A stretch of 34,601 nt of DNA, taken from assembly GCA_013572355.1 (NCBI GenBank), contig QBUV01000094.1, forward strand, positions 1 to 34,601, written 5' to 3'. This document shows positions 24,972 through 33,941 of this stretch, in pieces. Below the pieces are notes generated by a model. That model saw nothing but the letters and a program-made list of their open reading frames with translations, had not been told where the DNA came from and did no database searches. The DNA comes from Candidatus Methanogaster sp. Its GTDB lineage: Archaea; Halobacteriota; Methanosarcinia; Methanosarcinales; Methanogasteraceae. Every line of letters starts with the position of its first letter. The stretch's first letter is position 1. A program made the translations under genes and the position numbers.

Positions 24972-27686
24972 TCAAACCCTGTTCTCATCGTAATACCGGT
25001 CCAGAATCTCGACAATATTCCGCACCTCACAGTCCACCCCGTTCCTCTCGAGACCGTGCCTGAACTGGAGTTCGCAACTCGGGCAGGTGGTGACAACCAC
25101 ATCAGGATCGATCTTTCGGATGTCGTCAAGTTTCCGCTCGAATATCCTCATAGAGATGTCCGAATGCAAAAAACCGTATGTGCCAGCTCCGCCGCAGCAC
25201 CCATCCCCGAGTTCGACAAACTCTGATACAACCTTCGCAAGTATCCCACCCCCGTTCCCAATGCCAGCAGCGGCGAGATGACAGGGGTTGTGATAGGCTG
25301 CACGGATATCAAGTTTCTTTCCCGACAACATGCCGTCGTCAAGATGCTTTGCAAGAAACTCGCCGATATCATAAGTGATCGATGATACTCTCGCCGCGGC
25401 GTCGCCCAGTTCGTCCCCTTTTAGCAGTTCCCCGAATCGCTTGAGCATCATGGTGCAGGAGGCGCAGGAGGTCACGATGGCATCATACCTCTCGTCGGCG
25501 AATGCGGCGACGTTCTTCCTTGCAGTCTCCTTTACCAGATCGTACATCCCTTCCTCGATCATCGGAAGCCCGCAGCACTGCTGCTCCGGGATGAAAACAT
25601 TGAATCCGCTCTTTGCAAGCACCCGGATCATCGAGCAGGCGACCTGATCGTCGAAGAGCGCTGATGCACACCCCACAAACACCGCGACGTTCATCGCATC
25701 CGGATTCTGTTCCTGCACACACTCATCGAGTACCAGCGGTGCTCTCCTGATCTTCGGAAGATCCCTCCCAAGGAGCGTTTCTGCCGCAGGAGTTCCGATC
25801 CTCCCAAAGAACCGCGCATACCGCTCGAATCGGTTGTAATTAGATGCCCATGTACGCATCGCCTGTCTGGTATAAAGGGGCGGGCTTTTCTGGGAAAAGA
25901 GCAGTTCTCCAATACTCGCATGGCTCGGGCATCTGGTCGCGCACCTTAAGCAGCCGAGACAGGTATCAAGCATCTTTCCTGCACTGTGTGACTCGCCATG
26001 CCCGGGATTTTCGAGTTTTCGGAACCTTGCAAGCTGTAGAAACGACCTCGAACCTGATTCCCCTTTCAATGTGATCGATATCGGGCAGACCGATTTGCAG
26101 TATCCGCAGTTGATGCACTTTTTTTCAAATTTGTTTATATATTCTGTTGGGTATTTTATATCATCCGTGATCTGCCTGTCGCTGAAGATTACATCAGGAT
26201 TCAGGAGGTCATCAGGGTCGAAAATCTCCTTTATCTGCTGCATATAACCGTATATCCTCGCCCCCCACTCTTTTTTGAGGAACATCGTCCTGAGCCGCCC
26301 CATCCCGTGCTCGCCGGTCATGGTGCCGTTGTACTTGAATACGACATCGTATACCCGGTTCACCAGTTCAGGCAGCAGATCGATGTTTTTTGTGTCGTTT
26401 AAGTTTAGCATCGGTCTGATATGCAGATTCCCTGATCCTGCGTGTCCGTAGACTGCCGAAGTTATGCCATACCCCTCGAATATCTTATGTAGATCGCATA
26501 TCAGCGGTGCAAGATCGGATACATTGACAGCAACGTCATCGATGAACGCATCCGGCTTCATATCCTCATCATAGTTTGTCAGGATCGGGACGAGCGCTTT
26601 CCTGACAGCCCATATCCTTTCCTGAACTTCTTCGTCCTCTGATTCGGAAAAAATTAAACAGACATCATACCGTTCATGAATCATCCGCTCAAGCTCAGCT
26701 ATCTTCGATTTCCGGTCGTCGCCCTCGAATTCAACGAAGAGCGCGCGTGCATTCGCAGGTATACCCATATCGGGATGCTCTGCCCGGACGATTGCAAGAG
26801 AAGTCGAGTCCATCATCTCGATCTTTACGGGACCGAGTTTCTTGATGTGCTGGACTGCATCGCCGGCATCGTATAACTTTTTGAAGTATATCGCACTGAT
26901 AGCCGTCCCCGATACGACCGGGAGAACCTTCAGCCGTATTCGTGTGAAGATTCCAAGTGTTCCGACACTTCCGGACATCAGATGTGCGATCATCCCGCCG
27001 ATATGGCTATTATCAAGCATCGCCCTGATATTGTACCCGCTTGCAGTCTTTACGTCCCTCTTCGATTCGAGACGTGTGATTGTGTCGGTGTCAGCAAGTA
27101 TCTGCTTTTTTAGATCGAGTAATCCGCCTGATATCCTGTCCGGGATGGTCTCTGCTCTGGCGGTGTCGATGATCTCGCCGTCTGCTGATACGAACTCCAC
27201 ATCGGTCACGTAATCATCGGTGGTTCCGTACTTCACAGACGTAGCTCCGCTCGCCTTCGTCCCGATATTACCGCCTACCATGCAGATCTCAGAACTCGAC
27301 GGGTCTGACGGGAGAAATAACCCTGTCTCGCCGAGATATTCCTGAAGATCATTTATTACGACTCCTGGCTCCACATCCACAAAGAACTCCCCATCCTTCT
27401 CCACAGTGCCGAGAATCCGGTTCATCTTCTTTGAGACATCCAGAACGATCCCCCTGCCAAGGCAGCTTCCTGCGAGATTGGTCCCGGCAGCCCTTGCTGT
27501 GACAGGAATTCCAAGTTCCTTTGCAGCCTTCACACAAACGCTAACGTCTTCTGCATCTACCGGACAGACCACGGCAGACGGAATGACCTGATAGATGCTC
27601 GCATCGGTTGAATAGCAGTACAGCGTCGCAAGATCGGTGTACACATCACCTCTGACGTTTTGGAGTGCTTTTTTGGTGTGGTTCAT
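24972..27686 (-). CDS. Fused FAD-linked oxidase / Fe-S oxidoreductase (D-lactate or glycolate dehydrogenase-like, GlcD-GlcF type)
   Basis: 904 aa; FAD-binding type 4 'PVTARAAGTNLAGSCLGRGIVLDVSKKMNRIL', 'GEHGMGRLRTMFLKKEWG', ferredoxin motifs 'CINCGYCKSVCP' and 'CLGCLRCATRCP', two CCG domains. Confidence 0.9.
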   Translation of the reverse strand: MNHTKKALQNVRGDVYTDLATLYCYSTDASIYQVIPSAVVCPVDAEDVSVCVKAAKELGIPVTARAAGTNLAGSCLGRGIVLDVSKKMNRILGTVEKDGEFFVDVEPGVVINDLQEYLGETGLFLPSDPSSSEICMVGGNIGTKASGATSVKYGTTDDYVTDVEFVSADGEIIDTARAETIPDRISGGLLDLKKQILADTDTITRLESKRDVKTASGYNIRAMLDNSHIGGMIAHLMSGSVGTLGIFTRIRLKVLPVVSGTAISAIYFKKLYDAGDAVQHIKKLGPVKIEMMDSTSLAIVRAEHPDMGIPANARALFVEFEGDDRKSKIAELERMIHERYDVCLIFSESEDEEVQERIWAVRKALVPILTNYDEDMKPDAFIDDVAVNVSDLAPLICDLHKIFEGYGITSAVYGHAGSGNLHIRPMLNLNDTKNIDLLPELVNRVYDVVFKYNGTMTGEHGMGRLRTMFLKKEWGARIYGYMQQIKEIFDPDDLLNPDVIFSDRQITDDIKYPTEYINKFEKKCINCGYCKSVCPISITLKGESGSRSFLQLARFRKLENPGHGESHSAGKMLDTCLGCLRCATRCPSHASIGELLFSQKSPPLYTRQAMRTWASNYNRFERYARFFGRIGTPAAETLLGRDLPKIRRAPLVLDECVQEQNPDAMNVAVFVGCASALFDDQVACSMIRVLAKSGFNVFIPEQQCCGLPMIEEGMYDLVKETARKNVAAFADERYDAIVTSCASCTMMLKRFGELLKGDELGDAAARVSSITYDIGEFLAKHLDDGMLSGKKLDIRAAYHNPCHLAAAGIGNGGGILAKVVSEFVELGDGCCGGAGTYGFLHSDISMRIFERKLDDIRKIDPDVVVTTCPSCELQFRHGLERNGVDCEVRNIVEILDRYYDENRV

Positions 27687-27878
27687 CCTATCCTCCGGAT
27701 CGAAGACAACGTATCCATGATCTCTGAAATCTCTGAACTCCTCACTAACATCAATCTTTCTGGCGACTGTTCCATAATACTCTTCTCTATTTTTGTTCCC
27801 TATCCCACCAACCCATGCCTTCAGAGCCCTTAAAATGCAAAGATTATAAGTTCATAAAGCGCATACATCGAGGCATAC

Positions 27879-28955
27879 ATGTTCGATCCACAAACACTCG
27901 TCGTCCCTGACGGCACCAGGATGGAGGAGCGTACCATTGTGGTTGACGGCGGTGCGATCATCGGTGGCGGTACCAGCATCGAATACGGCATCATCGCAGA
28001 TGAGATCACGATCGGTGAGAACGTGAAGATCTATGGCGAGGTCTCTGCACGTTCGGATGTTTACATCGACCGCAGGTCTGAGATCGGAGGCACGGTGCGT
28101 GCGAATGGCGACGCCCATCTTGGTGAGTTTACGAAGATCGATGGCAAACTCGCTGTTGCAGGCAATCTTGACATCGGGGATCATGTATCGATCAAGGACG
28201 GGTTCGAGGCGAGGGGCTGGATCACGATCAGAAACCCGATACCGCTCATCATCTTCCTGTATCTGTACCTGAGTGAGCTGATACGCAGCGGCAAGGACGA
28301 AGAGGTGGAAAGAGCATTGGATGATCTATTTTCCGATGATTCGGATAGTGCCGATACTCCGATGATGGTACTGCCTGCAAAATCCAGAATAACGCTCAGC
28401 GCGATCGAAACAGGCAAGCCCGCATATATCGGAGACGACTGCCGGCTGCAAGGCAATATCCGTGCAGAATCGGTAGCTATGGGCAGCAACACAACCTTAT
28501 TCGGGAGCATAAGGGCTAAAAACGTCACGATCCGTGAAAATTGTACTGTTCATGGGAATATCGATGCGAGTGGTAACATCAGCATCGGCAGTGGCAACCA
28601 CGTACTTGGCGATCTCCATGCACGGGCTATCAATATCCATCGCAGCGCGGTAGTGGACGGCACGATGGACGCACCCCGCGGCATCGTTGTTGAGGAGACT
28701 GCGAGCGAGGTGGAAGAAGCAAGAAAGCCGAGAGAGGTTGAAAAGCCAAAAGAGATAGGAAGTCTGGAAACAGAAGCAAAAGCAAAAGTAGGGGCAAAGA
28801 GATCGAAGGATAAGAAACATGCAATATCCGGCAGAAATAGAGGGCGAAAGCAGTTTGCAAGACCGCGAAGCAGGAGAGACAAACACAGTAGGGGGGAGCG
28901 GTATGGGCATGGGCAGAGATATTACGTACGAAGACGTGGCGCAGAGCGTCGTTGA
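27879..28955 (+). CDS. Polymer-forming (bactofilin-like) beta-helical protein with basic C-terminal tail
   Basis: 358 aa; repetitive 'GGAIIGGGTSIEYGIIADEITIGENVKIYGEVSARSDVYIDRRSEIGGTVRANGDAHLG' and second repeat block; Arg/Lys-rich tail from about residue 270. Confidence 0.78.
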   Translation: MFDPQTLVVPDGTRMEERTIVVDGGAIIGGGTSIEYGIIADEITIGENVKIYGEVSARSDVYIDRRSEIGGTVRANGDAHLGEFTKIDGKLAVAGNLDIGDHVSIKDGFEARGWITIRNPIPLIIFLYLYLSELIRSGKDEEVERALDDLFSDDSDSADTPMMVLPAKSRITLSAIETGKPAYIGDDCRLQGNIRAESVAMGSNTTLFGSIRAKNVTIRENCTVHGNIDASGNISIGSGNHVLGDLHARAINIHRSAVVDGTMDAPRGIVVEETASEVEEARKPREVEKPKEIGSLETEAKAKVGAKRSKDKKHAISGRNRGRKQFARPRSRRDKHSRGERYGHGQRYYVRRRGAERR

Positions 28956-29793
28956 CCTGCTGTTGAGGGCTGAGACCCGGCTTCCCGACGACGTGACGGC
29001 AGCACTAACGGATGCGCATGGGCGCGAGACCGATCCCACTGCAAGAGCGCAGATCGAGGCGATTCTTGAGAACATCGAACTCGCAGCGATGCGGAAGGTT
29101 CCGATCTGTCAGGATACCGGGATATTGATATTCTTTGTCGAAATCGGAAGGGATTGCACGATTAATTTTGACATCAAAGATGCGATACGGGACGGCGTCG
29201 CAAAAGCTACCGAGATCGTACCGCTCCGACCAAACGCGGTGCATCCGGTCACGAGAGAAGCATCCGGAAACGTTGGAATCGGACTTCCCGACATCATTCT
29301 CGATATCAACGAGGGAGACCGCATAAGAATTACTGTGCTGCCGAAAGGTGCCGGAAGTGAGAATGTGAGCCGGCTTGCGATGCTTAACCCCTCGCAGGTA
29401 GCGGATATCAAGCGGTTCGTCCTCGAGACAGTCGCAGATGCCGGAGGAAAGCCGTGCCCCCCTGTTATTGTTGGCGTCGGGATCGGCGGATCCTTTGACA
29501 AGGCAGCCCGTCTTGCAAAGAAGGCGTTACTGCGTGAAATCTGCAATAACGCCTCCGGCATCGACGCTTGCGTTAACGGCTCTGCCGTCGATGCTTGCGT
29601 TATGGGTGAATTCGAGCGGGAGATGCTCGATGCGATCAATTCACTCGGCATCGGCACGATGGGGCTTGGCGGAGATATCACCGCGCTTGCCGTGCATATC
29701 GAGTATGCGCACTGCCACACCGCATCGCTTCCTGTTGCTGTGAACATCCAGTGCTGGGCGAACCGGAGAGCGAGCGTGGAACTCGGCGGGTGA
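28903..29793 (+). CDS. Fumarate hydratase class I, alpha subunit
   Basis: ORF 28819-29793, likely start MGMGRDITYEDV at 28903 after GGGGGGAG; 'RKVPICQDTGILIFFVEIG', 'NVGIGLPDIILDINEGD', 'GLGGDITALAVHIEYAHCHTASLPVAVNIQCWANRRA'. Confidence 0.9.
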   Translation: MGMGRDITYEDVAQSVVDLLLRAETRLPDDVTAALTDAHGRETDPTARAQIEAILENIELAAMRKVPICQDTGILIFFVEIGRDCTINFDIKDAIRDGVAKATEIVPLRPNAVHPVTREASGNVGIGLPDIILDINEGDRIRITVLPKGAGSENVSRLAMLNPSQVADIKRFVLETVADAGGKPCPPVIVGVGIGGSFDKAARLAKKALLREICNNASGIDACVNGSAVDACVMGEFEREMLDAINSLGIGTMGLGGDITALAVHIEYAHCHTASLPVAVNIQCWANRRASVELGG

Positions 29794-29902
29794 TCTGGCG
29801 TCTCGTGGTTTCATTATGCCGCTTCGCAATCCCTGACCGGCAAACAACTCCCATAACCCCACGCGACCGTTAAGATGCAACCACGATGATACAGATGCAC
29901 AA

Positions 29903-31519
29903 ATGTTCGAACCAGCCTGCCGCGAGATTCTTGATCAGATCCTGAATCACGAGATAGTGAGCGAGCGTGAGCTTGATGCCGCCAAGAAGCGGGTCAGCGC
30001 AAAGTACAAACTCCCGAGCCTCCCAAAGAATTCGGAGATCCTTATGCTCTGCTCTGCGGATGAGCGTGCCCGCGCGATCCTTCTGCTGCAACGAAAGTCG
30101 GTCCGCACGATATCAGGCGTTGCCGTGGTTGCTGTGATGACCTCGCCGTACCCGTGCCCGCATGGCGCATGCATCCCGTGCCCGGGCGGTCCCGCATCCG
30201 TATTCCGGACACCGCAGAGTTACATGGGACGGGAGCCGGCCACGATGCGTGCGATCCAGTGCGGATACGACCCGTACAAGCAGGTGGCAGTCCGGCTGCG
30301 GCAGTTGTATAGCATCGGGCATCCGGTCGACAAGGTTGAACTGATCGTGATGGGCGGGACGTTCACAGCCCGCCCGCCGGATTACCAGCAGTGGTTCGTC
30401 GGGAGGTCGCTTTCGGCTATGAATGATTTCGGCGGCGCGGGCGCGGCGGATCAGGATATCGATCTCGATACTGATCTCAATACCGAATCCGTAATCGCCA
30501 CAAACGAGACTGCCGCGGTCAGGAATATCGGGATCACCTTTGAAACCCGCCCTGACTATCTGTCCACAGTGGAGATCGACCGCCTGCTCGAGATGGGCGC
30601 AACGAAGGTGGAAGTAGGGGTTCAGAGCATTTATGACCGCGTGCTCGAGAAGATCAACCGCGGGCATACCGTGCAGGACGCAATCGCTGCCAACAAGCGT
30701 TTGCGTGACAGCGGGCTTAAGGTCGGATTCCATATAATGGTCGGGCTTCCCGGATCTGATGCCGACGACGATCTCAACATGTTTAAGACGCTCTTCAGCG
30801 ATCCTTTATTCTGCCCTGACCACCTGAAGATCTATCCCACGCTCGTCACCGAGGGAACCGTGCTCCACCGGTGGTGGAAGGATGGGAGCTACCACTCGCT
30901 TGATAACGTTTCAGCAACCGAGCTGCTCGCAGATATCAAGAGTGTGCTTCCGAAATGGGTGCGGCTGCAGCGGATCCAGCGGGACATTCCCGCGCAGCAG
31001 ATCGCGGCAGGCGTCACAAAGAGCAACATCCGCCAGCTTGCAGAAGAGCAGCTTCGGTCGATGGGGGGGTCATGCAGGTGCATCAGGTGCCGCGAGGTCG
31101 GACATGCATCGCTGCGCGGAAGAGTGCCTGAGAAGATCGAACTGTTGATCGAGACGTACAGTGCATGTGGCGGAACCGAGCACTTCATATCGTTTGAAGA
31201 CGTGGGAAACGACATCCTGATCGGTTTTCTGCGGCTGCGGTTTCCGGATTCTCCGCACCGGATAGAACTTGCGAACGCTGCTCTCGTGCGTGAACTGGTG
31301 GTGTATGGGCGGATGGTGCCCTTGGATGCAGAATCCCGTCCTCACAGGGACCAGTGGCAGCATAGGGGGTACGGGCGCGAACTGCTAGCTTTCGCAGAGG
31401 ATCTTGCGTCCAAGCACGGATTTTCAAAAATCGCTGTTACAAGTGGTATCGGCGTGCGTGAGTATTACAGGAAGCGCGGTTATGTGCGCGAGGGCGCATA
31501 CATGGTGAAGTACCTTTAA
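29903..31519 (+). CDS. elp3: Elp3 family tRNA uridine-34 modification radical SAM/GNAT enzyme
   Basis: 538 aa; 'SPYPCPHGACIPCPGGP', 'MGREPATMRAIQCGYDPYKQV', 'VELIVMGGTFTARPPDYQQWFV', C-terminal GNAT 'HRGYGRELLAFAEDLASKHGFSKIAVTSGIGVREYYRKRGY'. Confidence 0.96.
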   Translation: MFEPACREILDQILNHEIVSERELDAAKKRVSAKYKLPSLPKNSEILMLCSADERARAILLLQRKSVRTISGVAVVAVMTSPYPCPHGACIPCPGGPASVFRTPQSYMGREPATMRAIQCGYDPYKQVAVRLRQLYSIGHPVDKVELIVMGGTFTARPPDYQQWFVGRSLSAMNDFGGAGAADQDIDLDTDLNTESVIATNETAAVRNIGITFETRPDYLSTVEIDRLLEMGATKVEVGVQSIYDRVLEKINRGHTVQDAIAANKRLRDSGLKVGFHIMVGLPGSDADDDLNMFKTLFSDPLFCPDHLKIYPTLVTEGTVLHRWWKDGSYHSLDNVSATELLADIKSVLPKWVRLQRIQRDIPAQQIAAGVTKSNIRQLAEEQLRSMGGSCRCIRCREVGHASLRGRVPEKIELLIETYSACGGTEHFISFEDVGNDILIGFLRLRFPDSPHRIELANAALVRELVVYGRMVPLDAESRPHRDQWQHRGYGRELLAFAEDLASKHGFSKIAVTSGIGVREYYRKRGYVREGAYMVKYL

Positions 31520-31692
31520 CCGGGCCAGGTTCCGTACTGAAACCCAAGAGCGATCGCGAATATGCCAGCGACAGCAGCGATTATAACCACAGTCTTTGGA
31601 TTGATGCGTATCGCGGTCTCGTCTGCATCGTAATATCTCATCAGACCCGCAGAAGACATGAGTCCGCTGCCACTTGCTTTCTTTTTAGCCAT
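31516..31692 (-). CDS. Preprotein translocase subunit Sec61-beta (SecG)
   Basis: Start MAKKKASGSGLMSSAGLMRYYDADETAIRINPKTVVIIAAVAGIFAIAL: canonical archaeal Sec61-beta, single TM. Confidence 0.93.
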   Translation of the reverse strand: MAKKKASGSGLMSSAGLMRYYDADETAIRINPKTVVIIAAVAGIFAIALGFQYGTWPG

Positions 31693-31786
31693 TGACGTCA
31701 TTATCTCTGGCGATGTCACATAAACGTTTCTATCATTGGATGAAGGGTTACTTTATTATGTATCTGCTACAGAATGTATCTATTAC

Positions 31787-32164
31787 ATGAGTGTAAGGAT
31801 TATGGCTGTGGACGATGAACCGGATACGGTAGACCTGATCACACTGGTGCTTGAAAATGAGGGTTATGAGGTACTGCCAGCTTACAGCGGCAGAGATGCG
31901 CTGGACATGCTCAAAGATACAAAACCCGATCTGATCCTGCTGGATATTATGATGGAAGATATCGATGGCTGGGGGGTGTACGAATCAATCCGTAAAAATG
32001 AGGAAACGAAGGATATTCCAGTGGTGATGCTCACAGCAAAGGCGCAGTCCATCGATAAGATGATCGGTCTGCATGTTGTCGGTGTCGATGAATACATCAC
32101 CAAGCCATTCGGTCACAGAGAGTTGATCGATGGCATAAAGAAGCACCTGCCAGTGACCGGATGA
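31787..32164 (+). CDS. Receiver-only (CheY-like) response regulator
   Basis: About 125 aa from MSVRIMAVDDEPDTVDLI; phosphoacceptor region 'PDLILLDIMMEDIDGWGVYESIR', 'VVMLTAKAQ', 'EYITKPFGHRELIDGIKKHL'. No output domain. Confidence 0.93.
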   Translation: MSVRIMAVDDEPDTVDLITLVLENEGYEVLPAYSGRDALDMLKDTKPDLILLDIMMEDIDGWGVYESIRKNEETKDIPVVMLTAKAQSIDKMIGLHVVGVDEYITKPFGHRELIDGIKKHLPVTG

Positions 32165-32171
32165 GGATGAG

Positions 32172-32606
32172 ATGGACTACACAGCGGGCGCGATTGGCAG
32201 AGTGTTCATCGCACGCATCGATCATGATGAAGATCTGCTCGACGAACTCGTCAAACTCGCAAGATCAGAAGAGATCAAGCAGGCATTCTTCATGCTGATA
32301 GGGGCTGTTAAGAATATGCAGGTCGTGACCGGACCGAAGGAGGACACTGTCCCGCCGGATCCGATGTGGCACTCGATCGCGGGCGCTTGCGAGATACTCG
32401 GTATCGGAAACATCCTCTGGAAGGACGGGGACCCGAGCATCCATCTCCATGCAGCGCTTGGCAAGGGCGATGACGTGACTGTCGGCTGTCTGCGCGATAG
32501 CGTCGATACGTACCTCACCACCGAAGCTATCATATTCGAGATATCAGGCATCGCTGCAGAACGGGTGTACGATGATATGTACGGGATCGCACGGATGGTG
32601 TTATGA
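32172..32606 (+). CDS. PPC/DUF296 domain protein (predicted DNA-binding)
   Basis: 144 aa; 'GRVFIARIDHDEDLLDELVKLARSEEIKQAFFMLIGAVKNMQV', 'SIHLHAALGKGDDVTVGCL..TEAIIFEISG'. Confidence 0.88.
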   Translation: MDYTAGAIGRVFIARIDHDEDLLDELVKLARSEEIKQAFFMLIGAVKNMQVVTGPKEDTVPPDPMWHSIAGACEILGIGNILWKDGDPSIHLHAALGKGDDVTVGCLRDSVDTYLTTEAIIFEISGIAAERVYDDMYGIARMVL

Positions 32607-33769
32607 TGAAATATCTATATCAGGACTCTGTAAAACTCCCCTCGAAGCGTGATTTCATTCACGATCTGGAGGCTCTACTGGACGTGACCGCGGCGGTCGT
32701 TCCGCTTGAAGACGAGATCATCTCGGCTAATAACGAAGTGGAAGAGAGCCACCATGCGAAGGATAGGAAAATTTCCGGGCTGAGAACGTTCGAAAGCGAG
32801 GTGACGAGGCAGATGAACGAGATCGTCAGGGATGGCGGCACCGATGAGATGCAGGTCTGCAAGAATGCGGTCATAGATGTGTGTGCATCCTGCGTGGATC
32901 AACAGAAGGCAAAGATCGATTCCGAGTCTGGTGCATCACTAACTGATCTGGCTGAGAAGATCGACCTCAACGCGGAGCGTATCTGCAAGATAGTCAGTCC
33001 GTTTCTCGAATTCGGAGTATATGGCGCCAGATTTGCATATTCGCTCGAATCGGAGGGGAAAAAGGGACTCCACGGCGAGTTCAAAGCAGATCTGGGCGAG
33101 CTATCATTCGCTTATGAACTGCGGTTTAAGGATGCGGTCACTGTGAAGCAGCTGGTAGGTTCGTTCGCAATTCCGGTACCGAGAAAGGCAGGGATATTCC
33201 ACAGTGAAGAAACTGTGAAGATGCTGGACATGTCGCATCACCGTTTGGCTGATGTCACCTACTCGAATAACCAGGTAACCGCAGAATTTAAAGACAGAAG
33301 GGGAGCAAAAATGGTCCGCATCGAGATGAAAACTGCCACCGATGATTATTCGATAGTGTATGAAGGTGCAGAGCCGGTCAATCTGACAAGAGACGAATTG
33401 GTCTCAAAAGAGATCGATAGCGATGGTGCCACCGGTCTCATGCACGCGGTGATCGGTTATGTGTTGGATACAGAAAAACGCGAGGTTGCGACGCTTGTGA
33501 GACTGACGTTTAATGGCATGAATGTGATCAGAGAGCCGCTCGCCTCTGATGCGCTGAAGGTCATGCTCGCGGAATACGGCAGATTCGCAAACGAATGTAT
33601 CGCACACGGGGCGGCAAAGGACGAATTCGTGATAAAGATCGAATCGGACGACGGCACAAGGACTGAGAAATACATGTCGATCTCGACGGTCAAGGAGCGT
33701 CTGCTCGGGATCGGGGAAGCGGGCGCGGAACTGGCGGATGCATTTGGACTGGGGACGAGCGCGTCATGA
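32603..33769 (+). CDS. Conserved-looking protein of unknown function (388 aa) coupled to the PPC gene
   Basis: Long ORF with ATGA overlap to upstream gene, good archaeal codon/composition match; N-terminal helical region, 'VCKNAVIDVCASCVDQQK' cysteines; no family recognised by eye. Confidence 0.8.
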   Translation: MMKYLYQDSVKLPSKRDFIHDLEALLDVTAAVVPLEDEIISANNEVEESHHAKDRKISGLRTFESEVTRQMNEIVRDGGTDEMQVCKNAVIDVCASCVDQQKAKIDSESGASLTDLAEKIDLNAERICKIVSPFLEFGVYGARFAYSLESEGKKGLHGEFKADLGELSFAYELRFKDAVTVKQLVGSFAIPVPRKAGIFHSEETVKMLDMSHHRLADVTYSNNQVTAEFKDRRGAKMVRIEMKTATDDYSIVYEGAEPVNLTRDELVSKEIDSDGATGLMHAVIGYVLDTEKREVATLVRLTFNGMNVIREPLASDALKVMLAEYGRFANECIAHGAAKDEFVIKIESDDGTRTEKYMSISTVKERLLGIGEAGAELADAFGLGTSAS

Positions 33770-33797
33770 CAATGTGTAGGAACTGCCGTGCCTTATG

Positions 33798-33812
33798 GGC
33801 TCGCCACGAGCC
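33798..33812. repeat. Palindrome GGCTCG-CCA-CGAGCC
   Basis: Perfect 6-bp arms, with flanking TAT/ATA extending the stem after one mismatch; 28 nt downstream of the 388-aa gene. Confidence 0.6.
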
Positions 33813-33817
33813 GTATA

Positions 33818-33850
33818 GTACACTCCCAAGTATAATACTTATGAGTGTAT
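33818..33850. repeat. Nested palindrome TACACTC-(AAGTAT-A-ATACTT)-GAGTGTA
   Basis: Outer 7-bp arms 33819-33825/33843-33849 enclosing inner 6-bp arms 33828-33833/33835-33840. Confidence 0.65.
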
Positions 33851-33941
33851 TCATAGACCGGGGGCGGGAATTGTCACTCCTCAAAGTTATTGGAAGAATG
33901 TTTTTAAATTTATTGAGCGGTAATAGGAGAGTGATCCAAAT

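Noticed and set aside
27700-27740. Short tandem TCTCTGAAATCTCTGAAC-like repeat upstream of the FAD/Fe-S gene
   Set aside because: Only about two imperfect copies; too short to claim as a feature.
28497-29075. 192-aa minus-strand ORF antisense to the bactofilin-like/fumarase junction
   Set aside because: Low-complexity Ser/Leu/Cys-rich translation, reflects the basic tail read in reverse.
29794-29902. Fumarase beta subunit following alpha
   Set aside because: Only about 110 bp before elp3; beta is not in the window.
30113-30733. 206-aa minus-strand ORF within elp3
   Set aside because: Antisense shadow of a conserved gene; no family resemblance.
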